Source: Mactra quadrangularis
Taxonomy: Eukaryota > Mollusca > Bivalvia > Venerida > Mactridae
Reading direction: 5' to 3'
DNA length: 64,000 bases
Assembly: GCA_025267735.1 (NCBI GenBank)
Contig: CM046294.1
Span: forward strand, 36,425,222 to 36,489,221
In this document: positions 19,201-32,915 of the stretch, one piece after another
Layout: each line of letters begins with the position of its first letter
Position numbering within the stretch: the first letter of the stretch is position 1
Notes under the pieces: generated by a model
The model's database searches: none
Seen by the model: the letters and a program-made list of their open reading frames with translations, nothing else
Told to the model about the DNA's origin: nothing
Made by a program: the position numbers and the translations under genes

Positions 19201-22200
19201 CAAGGATGATGGGGTCTGTTCGGGTGGTCAAGTCGGTCAAGGTAAAGCGCGTAACCGGGGTCCTAAAGCGGTGCGGATAGCGGGGGCCTCGATTTTGCGT
19301 TTCAGGGGTCCCAAATATGAAAATTCTGCACTATTGCCTTCAGAGCTGTCTGACCCCCTTAAAACAGGTTTTTGGGGCTAAGGTCCAACTAGGACGCTGA
19401 AGAAACTTATATTCGGACCCGCTGGGACCTTCTTAGGCCAAACCTGGAGAAAATTTTTTGTCGTGAAATTTTGAACTTTGCGACAGGTCCGCGTATGCAG
19501 AAAATCAGTTTTTGAGCGAAAAACTTAGCGTCACGAAACCGCCCCAAGGATGATGGGGTCTGTTCGGGGGGTCAAGTCGGTCAAGGTAAAGCGCGTAACC
19601 GGGGTCCTAAAGCGGTGCGGATAGCGGGGGCCTCGATTTTGCGTTTCAGGGGTCCCAAATATGAAAATTCTGCACTATTGCCTTCAGAGCTGTCTGACCC
19701 CCTTAAAACAGGTTTTTGGGGCTTAGATCCACCTAAAACGCTGAGGAAACTTACATTCGAACCCGCTGGGACCTTCTTAGGCCAAAACTGGAGAAAAAAA
19801 AATTTCGTGAAATTTTGAACTTTGCGACAGGGTCGCGTATGCAGAAAATTCAAGAAATTGCAAATTTTGGTGCGGAGGATTCAGAGTCGCCAAACGGGCC
19901 GGTTGGTGGGTGGGGTTGGTCGGTGAAGTCAAATCGGTCAAGGAAACGCGCATAACCGGGGTTCGCAAGTCAAACGGGAAAGCGTGAGGCCAGGTAATGT
20001 TTCTCCAATGGTTTTCTACTGTAATTAACAGGGATACTCAGTACTATTCATCTCAGAGGTGTGAAAGCCCAGCCACACAGGCGTTTGCGCGCTATATCCG
20101 TTGGAGATGGATCGGAACCGCCTATGAAATCCCCACTTTTGGCCTGGAAATGCCCCGGGATGACAATGTCATTGTCTCCCGGGGCATTTCCAGGCCAAAA
20201 GTGGGGATTTCATAGGCTTTTTATTTAAGCCTGGCCTAAAACTGTACTTGTTGGACAGGTGCGCGTATGCAGAAAATGTCAGTTTTTGAGCTAAAAACTT
20301 AGCGTCACGAAACCGCCCCAAGGATGATGGGGTCTGTTCGGGGGGTCAAGTCGGTCAAGGTAAAGCGCGTAACCGGGGTCCTAAAGCGGTGCGGATAGCG
20401 GGGGCCTCGATTTTGCGTTTCAGGGGTCCCAAATATGAAAATTCTGCACTATTGCCTTCAGAGCTGTCTGACCCCCTTAAAACAGGTTTTTGGGGCCAAG
20501 GTCCACCTAGGACGCTGAGGAAACTTATATTCGGACCCGCTGGGACCTTCTTAGGCCAAAACTGGAGAAAAAAATTTTTCGTGAAATTTTGAACTTTGCG
20601 ACAGGTCCGCGTATGCAGAAAATGTCAGTTTTTGAGCGAAAAACATAGCGTCACGAAACCGCCCCAAGGATGATGGGGTCTGTTCGGGGGGTCAAGTCGG
20701 TCAAGGTAAAGCGCGTAACCGGGGTCCTAAAGCGGTGCGGATAGCGGGGGCCTCGATTTTGCGTTTCAGGGGTCCCAAATATGAAAATTCTGCACTATTG
20801 CCTTCAGAGCTGTCTGACCCCCTTAAAACAGGTTTTTGGGGCTTAGATCCACCTCAAACGCTGAGGAAACTTACATTCGGACCCGCTGGGACCTTCTTAG
20901 GCCAAAACTGGAGAAAAAAAAATTTCGTGAAATTTTGAACTTTGCGACAGGTCCGCGTATGCAGAAAATTCAAGAAATTGCAAATTTTGGTGCGGAGGAT
21001 TCAGAGTCGCCAAACGGGCCGGTTGGTGGGTGGGGTTGGTCGGTGAAGTCAAATCGGTCAAGGAAACGCGCATAACCGGGGTTCGCAAGTCAAACGGGAA
21101 AGCGTGAGGCCAGGTAATGTTTCTCCAATGGTTTTCTACTGTAATTAACAGGGATACTCAGTTCTATTCATCTCAGAGGTGTGAAAGCCCAGCCACACAG
21201 GCGTTTGCGCGCTATATCCGTTGGAGATGGATCGGAACCGCCTATGAAATCCCCACTTTTGGCCTGGAAATGCCCCGGGATGACAATGTCATTGTCTCCC
21301 GGGGCATTTCCAGGCCAAAAGTGGGGATTTCATAGGCTTTTTATTTAAGCCTGGCCTAAAACTGTACTTGTTGGACAGGTGCGCGTATGCAGAAAATGTC
21401 AGTTTTTGAGCTAAAAACTTAGCGTCACGAAACCGCCCCAAGGATGATGGGGTCTGTTCGGGGGGTCAAGTCGGTCAAGGTAAAGCGCGTAACCGGGGTC
21501 CTAAAGCGGTGCGGATAGCGGGGGCCTCGATTTTGCGTTTCAGGGGTCCCAAATATGAAAATTCTGCACTATTGCCTTCAGAGCTGTCTGACCCCCTTAA
21601 AACAGGTTTTTGGGGCTAAGGTCCACCTAGGACGCTGAGGAAACTTATATTCGGACCCGCTGGGACCTTCTTAGGCCAAAACTGGAGAAAAAAATTTTTC
21701 GTGAAATTTTGAACTTTGCGACAGGTCCGCGTATGCAGAAAATGTCAGTTTTTGAGCGAAAAACTTAGCGTCACGAAACCGCCCCAAGGATGATGGGGTC
21801 TGTTCGGGGGGTCAAGTCGGTCAAGGTAAAGCGCGTAACCGGGGTCCTAAAGCGGTGCGGATAGCGGGGGCCTCGATTTTGCGTTTCAGGGGTCCCAAAT
21901 ATGAAAATTCTGCACTATTGCCTTCAGAGCTGTCTGACCCCCTTAAAACAGGTTTTTGGGGCTTAGATCCACCTCAAACGCTGAGGAAACTTACATTCGG
22001 ACCCGCTGGGACCTTCTTAGGCCAAAACTGGAGAAAAAAAAATTTCGTGAAATTTTGAACTTTGCGACAGGTCCGCGTATGCAGAAAATTCAAGAAATTG
22101 CAAATTTTGGTGCGGAGGATTCAGAGTCGCCAAACGGGCCGGTTGGTGGGTGGGGTTGGTCGGTGAAGTCAAATCGGTCAAGGAAACGCGCATAACCGGG

Positions 22201-25200
22201 GTTCGCAAGTCAAACGGGAAAGCGTGAGGCCAGGTAATGTTTCTCCAATGGTTTTCTACTGTAATTAACAGGGATACTCAGTTCTATTCATCTCAGAGGT
22301 GTGAAAGCCCAGCCACACAGGCGTTTGCGCGCTATATCCGTTGGAGATGGATCGGAACCGCCTATGAAATCCCCACTTTTGGCCTGGAAATGCCCCGGGA
22401 TGACAATGTCATTGTCTCCCGGGGCATTTCCAGGCCAAAAGTGGGGATTTCATAGGCTTTTTATTTAAGCCTGGCCTAAAACTGTACTTGTTGGACAGGT
22501 GCGCGTATGCAGAAAATGTCAGTTTTTGAGCTAAAAACTTAGCGTCACGAAACCGCCCCAAGGATGATGGGGTCTGTTCGGGGATCAAGTCGGTCAAGGT
22601 AAAGCGCGTAACCGGGGTCCTAAAGCGGTGCGGATAGCGGGGGCCTCGATTTTGCGTTTCAGGGGTCCCAAATATGAAAATTCTGCACTATTGCCTTCAG
22701 AGCTGTCTGACCCCCTTAAAACAGGTTTTTGGGGCTAAGGTCCACCTAGGACGCTGAGGAAACTTATATTCGGACCCGCTGGGACCTTCTTAGGCCAAAA
22801 CTGGAGAAAATTTTTTTTCGTGAAATTTTGAACTTTGCGACAGGTTAGCGTATGCAGAAAATGTCAGTTTTTGAGCGAAAAACTTAGCGTCACGAAACCG
22901 CCCCAAGGATGATGGGGTCTGTTCGGGGGGTCAAGTCGGTCAAGGTAAAGCGCGTAACCGGGGTCCTAAAGCGGTGCGGATAGCGGGGGCCTCGATTTTG
23001 CGTTTCTGGGTCCCAAATATGAAAATTCTGCACTATTGCCTTCAGAGCTGTCTGACCCCCTTAAAACAGGTTTTTGGGGCTTAGATCCACCTAAAACGCT
23101 GAGGAAACTTACATTCGGACCCGCTGGGACCTTCTTAGGCCAAAACTGGAGAAAAAAAAATTTCGTGAAATTTTGAACTTTGCGACAGGTCCGCGTATGC
23201 AGAAAATTCAAGAAATTGCAAATTTTGGTGCGGAGGATTCAGAGTCGCCAAACGGGCCGGTTGGTGGGTGGGGGTTGGTCGGTGAAGTCAAATCGGTCAA
23301 GGAAACGCGCATAACCGGGGTTCGCAAGTCAAACGGGAAAGCGTGAGGCCAGGTAATGTTTCTCCAATGGTTTTCTACTGTAATTAACAGGGATACTTAG
23401 TTCTATTCATCTCAGAGGTGTGAAAGCCCAGCCACACAGGCGTTTGCGCGCTATATCCGTTGGAGATGGATCGGAACCGCCTATGAAATCCCCACTTTTG
23501 GCCTGGAAATGCCCCGGGATGACAATTTCATTGTCTCCCGGGGCATTTCCAGGCCAAAAGTGGGGATTTCATAGGCTTTTTATTTAAGCCTGGCCTAAAA
23601 CTGTACTTGTTGGACAGGTGCGCGTATGCAGAAAATGTCAGTTTTTGAGCTAAAAACTTAGCGTCACGAAACCGCCCCAAGGATGATGGGGTCTGTTCGG
23701 GGGGTCAAGTCGGTCAAGGTAAAGCGCGTAACCGGGGTCCTAAAGCGGTGCGGATAGCGGGGGCCTCGATTTTGCGTTTCAGGGGTCCCAAATATGAAAA
23801 TTCTGCACTATTGCCTTCAGAGCTGTCTGACCCCCTTAAAACAGGTTTTTGGGGCTAAGGTCCACCTAGGACGCTGAGGAAACTTATATTCGGACCCGCT
23901 GGGACCTTCTTAGGCCAAAACTGGAGAAAAAATTTTTTCGTGAAATTTTGAACTTTGCGACAGGTCCGCGTATGCAGAAAATGTCAGTTTTTGAGCGAAA
24001 AATTTAGCGTCACGAAACCGCCCCAAGGATGATGGGGTCTGTTCGGTGGGTCAAGTCGGTCAAGGTAAAGCGCGTAACCGGGGTCCTAAAGCGGTGCGGA
24101 TAGCGGGTGCCTCGATTTTGCGTTTCAGGGGTCCCAAATATGAAAATTCTGCACTATTGCCTTCAGAGCTGTCTGACCCCCTTAAAACAGGTTTTTGAGG
24201 CTTAGATCCACCTAAAACGCTGAGGAAACTTACATTCGGACCCGCTGGGACCTTCTTAGGCCAAAACTGGAGAAAAAAAAATTTCGTGAAATTTTGAACT
24301 TTGCGACAGGTCCGCGTATGCAGAAAATTCAAGAAATTGCAAATTTTGGTGCGGAGGATTCAGAGTCGCCAAACGGGCCGGTTGGTGGGTGGGGTTGGTC
24401 GGTGAAGTCAAATCGGTCAAGGAAACGCGCACAACCGGGGTTCGCAAGTCAAACGGGAAAGCGTGAGGCCAGGTAATGTTTCTCCAATGGTTTTCTACTG
24501 TAATTAACAGGGATTCTCAGTTCTTTTCATCTCAGAGGTGTGAAAGCCCAGCCACACAGGCGTTTGCGCGCTATATCCGTTGGAGATGGATCGGAACCGC
24601 CTATGAAATCCCCACTTTTGGCCTGGAAATGCCCCGGGATGACAATGTCATTGTCTCCCGGGGCATTTCCAGGCCAAAAGTGGGGATTTCATAGGCTTTT
24701 TATTTAAGCCTGGCCTAAAACTGTACTTGTTGGACAGGTGCGCGTATGCAGAAAATGTCAGTTTTTGAGCTAAAAACTTAGCGTCACGAAACCGCCCCAA
24801 GGATGATGGGGTCTGTTCGGGGGGTCAAGTCGGTCAAGGTAAAGCGCGTAACCGGGGTCCTAAAGCGGTGCGGATAGCGGGGGCCTCGATTTTGCGTTTC
24901 AGGGGTCCCAAATATGAAAATTCTGCACTATTGCCTTCAGAGCTGTCTGACCCCCTTAAAACAGGTTTTTGGGGCTAAGGTCCACCTAGGACGCTGAGGA
25001 AACTTAGATTCGGACCCGCTGGGACCTTCTTAGGCCAAAACTGGAGAAAATAATTTTTCGTGAAATTTTGAACTTTGCGACAGGTCCGCGTATGCAGAAA
25101 ATTCAAGAAATTGCAAATTTTGGTGCGGAGGATTCAGAGTCGCCAAACGGGCCGGTTGGTGGGTGGGGTTGGTCGGTGAAGTCAAATCGGTCAAGGAAAC

Positions 25201-28200
25201 GCGCATAACCGGGGTTCGCAAGTCAAACGGGAAAGCGTGAGGCCAGGTAATGTTTCTCCAATGGTTTTCTACTGTAATTAACAGGGATACTCAGTTCTAT
25301 TCATCTCAGAGGTGTGAAAGCCCAGCCACACAGGCGTTTGCGCGCTATATCCGTTGGAGATGGATCGGAACCGCCTATGAAATCCCCACTTTTGGCCTGG
25401 AAATGCCCCGGGATGACAATGTCATTGTCTCCCGGGGCATTTCCAGGCCAAAAGTGGGGATTTCATAGGCTTTTTATTTAAGCCTGGCCTAAAACTGTAC
25501 TTGTTGGACAGGTGCGCGTATGCAGAAAATGTCAGTTTTTGAGCTAAAAACTTAGCGTCACGAAACCGCCCCAAGGATGATGGGGTCCGTTCGGGGATCA
25601 AGTCGGTCAAGGTAAAGCGCGTAACCGGGGTCCTAAAGCGGTGCGGATAGCGGGGGCCTCGATTTTGCGTTTCAGGGGTCCCAAATATGAAAATTCTGCA
25701 CTATTGCCTTCAGAGCTGTCTGACCCCCTTAAAACAGGTTTTTGGGGCTAAGGTCCACCTAGGACGCTGAGGAAACTTATATTCGGACCCACTGGGACCT
25801 TCTTAGGCCAAACCTGGAGAAAATTTTTTGTCGTGAAATTTTGAACTTTGCGACAGGTCCGCGTATGCAGAAAATCAGTTTTTGAGCGAAAAACTTAGCG
25901 TCACGAAACCGCCCCAAGGATGATGGGGTCTGTTCGGGGGGTCAAGTCGGTCAAGGTAAAGCGCGTAACCGGGGTCCTAAAGCGGTGCGGATAGCGGGGG
26001 CCTCGATTTTGCGTTTCAGGGGTCCCAAATATGAAAATTCTGCACTATTGCCTTCAGAGCTGTCTGACCCCCTTAAAACAGGTTTTTGGGGCTTAGATCC
26101 ACCTAAAACGCTGAGGAAACTTACATTCGGACCCGCTGGGACCTTCTTAGGCCAAAACTGGAGAAAAAAAAAATTCGTGAAATTTTGAACTTTGCGACAG
26201 GGTCGCGTATGTAGAAAATTCAAGAAATTGCAAATTTTGGTGCGGAGGATTCAGAGTCGCCAAACGGGCCGGTTGGTGGGTGGGGTTGGTCGGTGAAGTC
26301 AAATCGGTCAAGGAAACGCGCATAACCGGGGTTCGCAAGTCAAACGGGAAAGCGTGAGGCCAGGTAATGTTTCTCCAATGGTTTTCTACTGTAATTAACA
26401 GGGATACTCAGTTCTATTCATCTCAGAGGTGTGAAAGCCCAGCCACACAGGCGTTTGCGCGCTATATCCGTTGGAGATGGATCGGAACCGCCTATGAAAT
26501 CCCAACTTTTGGCCTGGAAATGCCCCGGGATGACAATGTCATTGTCTCCCGGGGCATTTCCAGGCCAAAAGTGGGGATTTCATAGGCTTTTTATTTAAGC
26601 CTTGCCTAAAACTGTACTTGTTGGACAGGTGCGCGTATGCAGAAAATGTCAGTTTTTGAGCTAAAAACTTAGCGTCACGAAACCGCCCCAAGGATGATGG
26701 GGTCTGTTCGGGGGGTCAAGTCGGTCAAGGTAAAGCGCGTACCGGGGTCCTAAAGCGGTGCGGATAGCGGGGGCCTCGATTTTGCGTTTCAGGGGTCCCA
26801 AATATGAAAATTCTGCACTATTGCCTTCAGAGCTGTCTGACCCCCTTAAAACAGGTTTTTGGGGCTAAGGTCCACCTAGGACGCTGAGGAAACTTATATT
26901 CGGACCCGCTGGGACCTTCTTAGGCCAAAACTGGAGAAAAAATGTTTCGTGAAATTTTGAACTTTGCGACAGGTCCGCGTATGCAGAAAATGTCAGTTTT
27001 TGAGCGAAAAACTTAGCGTCACGAAACCGCCCCAAGGATGATGGGGTCTGTTCGGGGGGTCAAGTCGGTCAAGGTAAAGCGCGTAACCGGGGTCCTAAAG
27101 CGGTGCGGATAGCGGGGGCCTCGATTTTGCGTTTCAGGGGTCCCAAATATGAAAATTCTGCACTATTGCCTTCAGAGCTGTCTGACCCCCTTAAAACAGG
27201 TTTTTGGGGCTTAGATCCACCTAAAACGATGAGGAAACTTACATTCGGACCCGCTGGGACCTTCTTAGGCCAAAACTGGAGAAAAAAAAATTTCGTGAAA
27301 TTTTGAACTTTGCGACAGGTCCGCGTATGCAGAAAATTCAAGAAATTGCAAATTTTGGTGCGGAGGATTTAGAGTCGCCAAACGGGCCGGTTGGTGGGTG
27401 GGGTTGGTCGGAGAAGTCAAATCGGTCAAGGAAACGCGCATAACCGGGGTTTGCAAGTCAAACGGGAAAGCGTGAGGCCAGGTAATGTTTCTCCAATGGT
27501 TTTCTACTGTAATTAACAGGGATACTCAGTTCTATTCATCTCAGAGGTGTGAAAGCCCAGCCACAAAGGCGTTTGCGCGCTATATCCGTTGGAGATGGAT
27601 CGGAACCGCCTATGAAATCCCTACTTTTGGCCTGGAAATGCCCCGGGATGACAATGTCATTGTCTCCCTGGGCATTTCCAGGCCAAAAGTGGGGATTTCA
27701 TAGGCTTTTTATTTAAGCCTGGCCTAAAACTGTACTTGTTGGACAGGTGCGCGTATGCAGAAAATGTCAGTTTTTGAGCTAAAAACTTAGCGTCACGAAA
27801 CCGCCCCAAGGATGATGGGGTCTGTTCGGGGATCAAGTCGGTCAAGGTAAAGCGCGTAACCGGGGTCCTAAAGCGGTGCGGATAGCGGGGGCCTCGATTT
27901 TGCGTTTCAGGGGTCCCAAATATGAAAATTCTGCACTATTGCCTTCAGAGCTGTCTGACCCCCTTAAAACAGGTTTTTGGGGCTAAGGTCCACCTAAGAC
28001 GCTGAGGAAACTTATATTCGGACCCGCTGGGACCTTCTTAGGCCAAAACTGGAGAAAAATTTTTTTCGTGAAATTTTGAACTTTGCGACAGGTCCGCGTA
28101 TGCAGAAAATGTCAGTTTTTGAGCGAAAAACTTAGCGTCACGAAACCGCCCCAAGGATGATGGGGTCTGTTCGGGGGGTCAAGTCGGTCAAGGTAAAGCG

Positions 28201-30354
28201 CGTAACCGGGGTCCTAAAGCGGTGCGGATAGCGGGGGCCTCGATTTTGCGTTTCAGGGGTCCCAAATATGAAAATTCTGCACTATTGCCTTCAGAGCTGT
28301 CTGACCCCCTTAAAACAGGTTTTTGGGGCTTAGATCCACCTAAAACGCTGAGGAAACTTACATTCGGACCCGCTGGGACCTTCTTAGGCCAAAACTGGAG
28401 AAAAAAAAATTTCGTGAAATTTTGAACTTTGCGACAGGTCCGCGTATGCAGAAAATTCAAGAAATTGCAAATTTTGGTGCGGAGGATTCAGAGTCGCCAA
28501 ACGGGCCGGTTGGTGGGTGGGGTTGGTCGGTGAAGTCAAATCGGTCAAGGAAACGCGCATAACCGGGGTTCGCAAGTCAAACGGGAAAGCGTGAGGCCAG
28601 GTAATGTTTCTCCAATGGTTTTCTACTGTAGTTAACAGGGATACTCAGTTCTATTCATCTCAGAGGTGTGAAAGCCCAGCCACACAGGCGTTTGCGCGCT
28701 ATATCCGTTGGAGATGGATCGGAACCGCCTATGAAATCCCAACTTTTGGCCTGGAAATGCCCCGGGATGACAATGTCATTGTCTCCCGGGGCATTTCCAG
28801 GCCAAAAGTGGGGATTTCATAGGCTTTTTATTTAAGCCTGGCCTAAAACTGTACTTGTTGGACAGGTGCGCGTATGCAGAAAATGTCAGTTTTTGAGCTA
28901 AAAACTTAGCGTCACGAAACCGCCCCAAGGATGATGGGGTCTGTTCGGGGATCAAGTCGGTCAAGGTAAAGCGCGTAACCGGGGTCCTAAAGCGGTGCGG
29001 ATAGCGGGGGCCTCGATTTTGCGTTTCAGGGGTCCCAAATATGAAAATTCTGCACTATTGCCTTCAGAGCTGTCTGACCCCCTTAAAACAGGTTTTTGGG
29101 GCTAAGGTCCACCTAGGACGCTGAGGAAACTTATATTCGGACCCGCTGGGACCTTCTTAGGCCAAAACTGGAGAAAATTTTTTTCGTGAAATTTTGAACT
29201 TTGCGACAGGTCCGCGTATGCAGAAAATGTCAGTTTTTGAGCGAAAAACTTAGCGTCACGAAACCGCCCCAAGGATGATGGGGTCTGTTCGGGGGGTCAA
29301 GTCGGTCAAGGTAAAGCGCGTAACCGGGGTCCTAAAGCGGTGCGGATAGCGGGGGCCTCGATTTTGCGTTTCAGGGGTCCCAAATATGAAAATTCTGCAC
29401 TATTGCCTTCAGAGCTGTCTGACCCCCTTAAAACAGGTTTTTGGGGCTTAGATCCACCTAAAACGCTGAGGAAACTTACATTCGGACCCGCTGGGACCTT
29501 CTTAGGCCAAAACTGGAGAAAAAAAAATTTCGTGAAATTTTGAACTTTGCGACAGGTCCGCGTATGCAGAAAATTCAAGAAATTGCAAATTTTGGTGCGG
29601 AGGATTCAGAGTCGCCAAACGGGCCGGTTGGTGGGTGGGGTTGGTCGGTGAAGTCAAATCGGTCAAGGAAACGCGCATAACCGGGGTTCGCAAGTCAAAC
29701 GGGAAAGCGTGAGGCCAGGTAATGTTTCTCCAATGGTTTTCTACTGTAATTAACAGGGATACTCAGTTCTATTCATCTCAGAGGTGTGAAAGCCCAGCCA
29801 CACAGGCGTTTGCGCGCTATATCCGTTGGAGATGGATCGGAACCGCCTATGAAATCCCCACTTTTGGCCTGGAAATGCCCCGGGATGACAATGTCATTGT
29901 CTCCCGGGGCATTTCCAGGCCAAAAGTGGGGATTTCATAGGCTTTTTATTTAAGCCTGGCCTAAAACTGTACTTGTTGGACAGGTGCGCGTATGCAGAAA
30001 ATGTCAGTTTTTGAGCTAAAAACTTAGCGTCACGAAACCGCCCCAAGGATGATGGGGTCTGTTCGGGGGGTCAAGTCGGTCAAGGTAAAGCGCGTAACCG
30101 GGGTCCTAAAGCGGTGCGGATAGCGGGGGCCTCGATTTTGCGTTTCAGGGGTCCCAAATATGAAAATTCTGCACTATTGCCTTCAGAGCTGTCTGACCCC
30201 CTTAAAACAGGTTTTTGGGGGCTAAGGTCCACCTAGGACGCTGAGGAAACATATATTCGGACCCGCTGGGACCTTCTTAGGCCAAAACTGGAGAAATTTT
30301 TTTTTCGTGAAATTTTGAACTTTGCGACAGGTCCGCGTATGCAGAAAATGTCAG
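16273..30354 (+). repeat. satellite array with about 1,119-bp unit, left arm
   Basis: Units start at the GTAATGTTTCTCCAATGG landmark: 16,296, 17,413, 18,879, 19,997, 21,117, 22,237, 23,356, 24,476, 25,250, 26,367, 27,485, 28,604 and 29,722 (13 copies, the last cut by the gap). Spacings are 1,117-1,120 bp except one of 1,466 and one of 774. Each unit has a module of about 260 bp with a 98-bp hairpin, then usually two sub-repeats of about 346 bp, each headed ACAGGTSCGCGTATGCAG, then a diverged third relative (CGCGCATAACCGGGGTTCGC) of about 150 bp. The odd spacings equal one sub-repeat gained or lost. ORFs in it are by-products of repetition. Confidence 0.97.
16417..16514. repeat. 98-bp perfect-armed hairpin (representative copy in the first unit)
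   Basis: Arms of 41 bases (starting GCCTATGAAATCCCCACTTT, ending at CCCCGGGA) pair perfectly around a 16-base centre, TGACAATGTCATTGTC, which is itself nearly palindromic. The same structure recurs once in every unit of both arrays, with rare point changes (for example CAATTTCATTG at 23,523-23,533). Confidence 0.95.
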
Positions 30355-30454
30355 NNNNNNNNNNNNNNNNNNNNNNNNNNNNNNNNNNNNNNNNNNNNNN
30401 NNNNNNNNNNNNNNNNNNNNNNNNNNNNNNNNNNNNNNNNNNNNNNNNNNNNNN
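30355..30454. other. assembly gap of exactly 100 N
   Basis: One hundred consecutive N. On its left the satellite reads in one orientation, and on its right in the opposite orientation. A round 100-N run is the usual placeholder for a join of unknown size, so the centre of the palindrome has not been sequenced and the two arms come from separately assembled contigs. Confidence 0.99.
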
Positions 30455-32890
30455 ACCCCGGTTACGCGCTTTACCTTGACCGACTTGACCCCCCGAACAG
30501 ACCCCATCATCCTTGGGGCGGTTTCGTGACGCTAAGTTTTTCGCTCAAAAACTGACATTTTCTGCATACGCGGACCTGTCGCAAAGTTCAAAATTTCACG
30601 AAAAAAAATTTTCTCCAGTTTTGGCCTAAGAAGGTCCCAGCGGGTCCGAATATAAGGTTCCTCAGCGTCCTAGGTGGACCTTAGCCCCAAAAACCTGTTT
30701 TAAGGGGGTCAGACAGCTCTGAAGGCAATAGTGCAGAATTTTCATATTTGGGACCCCTGAAACGCAAAATCGAGGCCCCCGCTAACCGCACCGCTTTAGG
30801 ACCCCGGTTACGCGCTTTACCTTGATCGACTTGATCCCCGAACAGACCCCATCATCCTTGGGGCGGTTTCGTGACGCTAAGTTTTTAGCTCAAAAACTGA
30901 CATTTTCTGCATACGCGCACCTGTCCAACAAGTACAGTTTTAGGCCAGGCTTAAATAAAAAGCCTATGAAATCCCCACTTTTGGCCTGGAAATGCCCCGG
31001 GAGACAATGACATTGTCATCCCGGGGCATTTCCAGGCCAAAAGTGGGGATTTCATAGGCGGTTCCGATCCATCTCCAACGGATATAGCGCGCAAACGCCT
31101 GTGTGGCTGGGCTTTCACACACCTCTGAGATGAATAGAACTGAGTATCCCTGTTAATTATAGTAGAAAACCATTGGAGAAACATTACCTGGCCTCACGCT
31201 TTCCCGTTTGACTTGCGAACCCCGGTTATGCGCGTTTCCTTGACCGATTTGACTTCACCGACCAACCCCACCCACCAACCGGCCCGTTTGGCGACTCTGA
31301 ATCCTCCGCACCAAAATTTGCAATTTCTTGAATTTTCTGCATACGCGGACCTGTCGCAAAGTTCAAAATTTCACGAAATTTTTTTTTCTCCAGTTTTGGC
31401 CTAAGAAGGTCCCAGCGGGTCCGAATGTAAGTTTCCTCAGCGTTTTAGGTGGATCTAAGCCCCAAAAACCTGTTTTAAGGGGGTCAGACAGCTCTGAAGG
31501 CAATAGTGCAGAATTTTCATATTTGGGACCCCTGAAACGCAAAATCGAGGCCCCCGCTAACCGCACCGCTTTAGGACCCCGGTTACGCGCTTTACCTTGA
31601 CCGACTTGATCCCCGAACAGACCCCATCATCCTTGGGGCGGTTTTGTGACGCTAAGTTTTTAGCTCAAAAACTGACATTTTCTGCATACGCGCACCTGTC
31701 CAACAAGTACAGTTTTAGGCCAGGCTTAAATAAAAAGCCTATGAAATCCCCACTTTTGGCCTGGAAATGCCCCGGGAGACAATGACATTGTCATCCCGGG
31801 GCATTTCCAGGCCAAAAGTGGGGATTTCATAGGCGGTTCCGATCCATCTCCAACGGATATAGCGCGCAAACGCCTGTGTGGCTGGGCTTTCACACCTCTG
31901 AGATGAATAGAACTGAGTATCCCTGTTAATTACAGTAGAAAACCATTGGAGAAACATTACCTGGCCTCACGCTTTCCCGTTTGACTTGCGAACCCCGGTT
32001 ATGCGCGTTTCCTTGACCGATTTGACTTCACCGACCAACCCCACCCACCAACCGGCCCGTTTGGCGACTCTGAATCCTCCGCACCAAAATTTGCAATTTC
32101 TTGAATTTTCTGCATACGCGGACCTGTCGCAAAGTTCAAAATTTCACGAAATTTGTTTTTCTCCAGTTTTGGCCTAAGAAGGTCCCAGCGGGTCCGAATG
32201 TAAGTTTCCGCAGCGTTTTAGGTGGATCTAAGCCCCAAAAACCTGTTTTAAGGGGGTCAGACAGCTCTGAAGGCAATAGTGCAGAATTTTCATATTTGGG
32301 AACCCTGAAACGCAAAATCGAGGCCCCCGCTATCCGCACCGCTTTAGGACCCCGGTTACGCGCTTTACCTTGACCGACTTGACCCCCCGAACAGACCCCA
32401 TCATCCTTGGGGCGGTTTCGTGACGCTAAGTTTTTCGCTCAAAAACTGACATTTTCTGCATACGCGGACCTGTCGCAAAGTTAAAAATTTCACGAAAAAA
32501 TTTTTTCTCCAGTTTTGGCCTAAGAAGGTCCCAGCGGGTCCGAATATAAGATTCCTCAGCGTCCTAGGTGGACCTTAGCCCCAGAAACCTGTTTTAAGGG
32601 GGTCAGACAGCTCTGAAGGCAATAGTGCAGAATTTTCATATTTGGGACCCCTGAAACGCAAAATCGAGGCCCCCGCTATCCGCACCGCTTTAGGACCCCG
32701 GTTACGCGCTTTACCTTGACCGACTTGACCCCTCGAACAGACCCCATCATCCTTGGGGCGGTTTCGTGACGCTAAGTTTTTAGCTCAAAAACTGACATTT
32801 TCTGCATACGCGCACCTGTCCAACAAGTACAGTTTTAGGCCAGGCTTAAATAAAAAGCCTATGAAATCCCCACTTTTGGACTGGAAATGC

Positions 32891-32915
32891 CCCGGGAGAC
32901 AATGACGCATTTCCA
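32891..32915. repeat. satellite unit with collapsed hairpin tip (right arm, first case)
   Basis: The usual GGGAGACAATGACATTGTCA and following CCCGGGGCATTTCC are reduced to GGGAGACAATGACGCATTTC. About 14-15 bases on one side of the hairpin tip are missing, so the arms no longer match at the tip. Confidence 0.85.
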
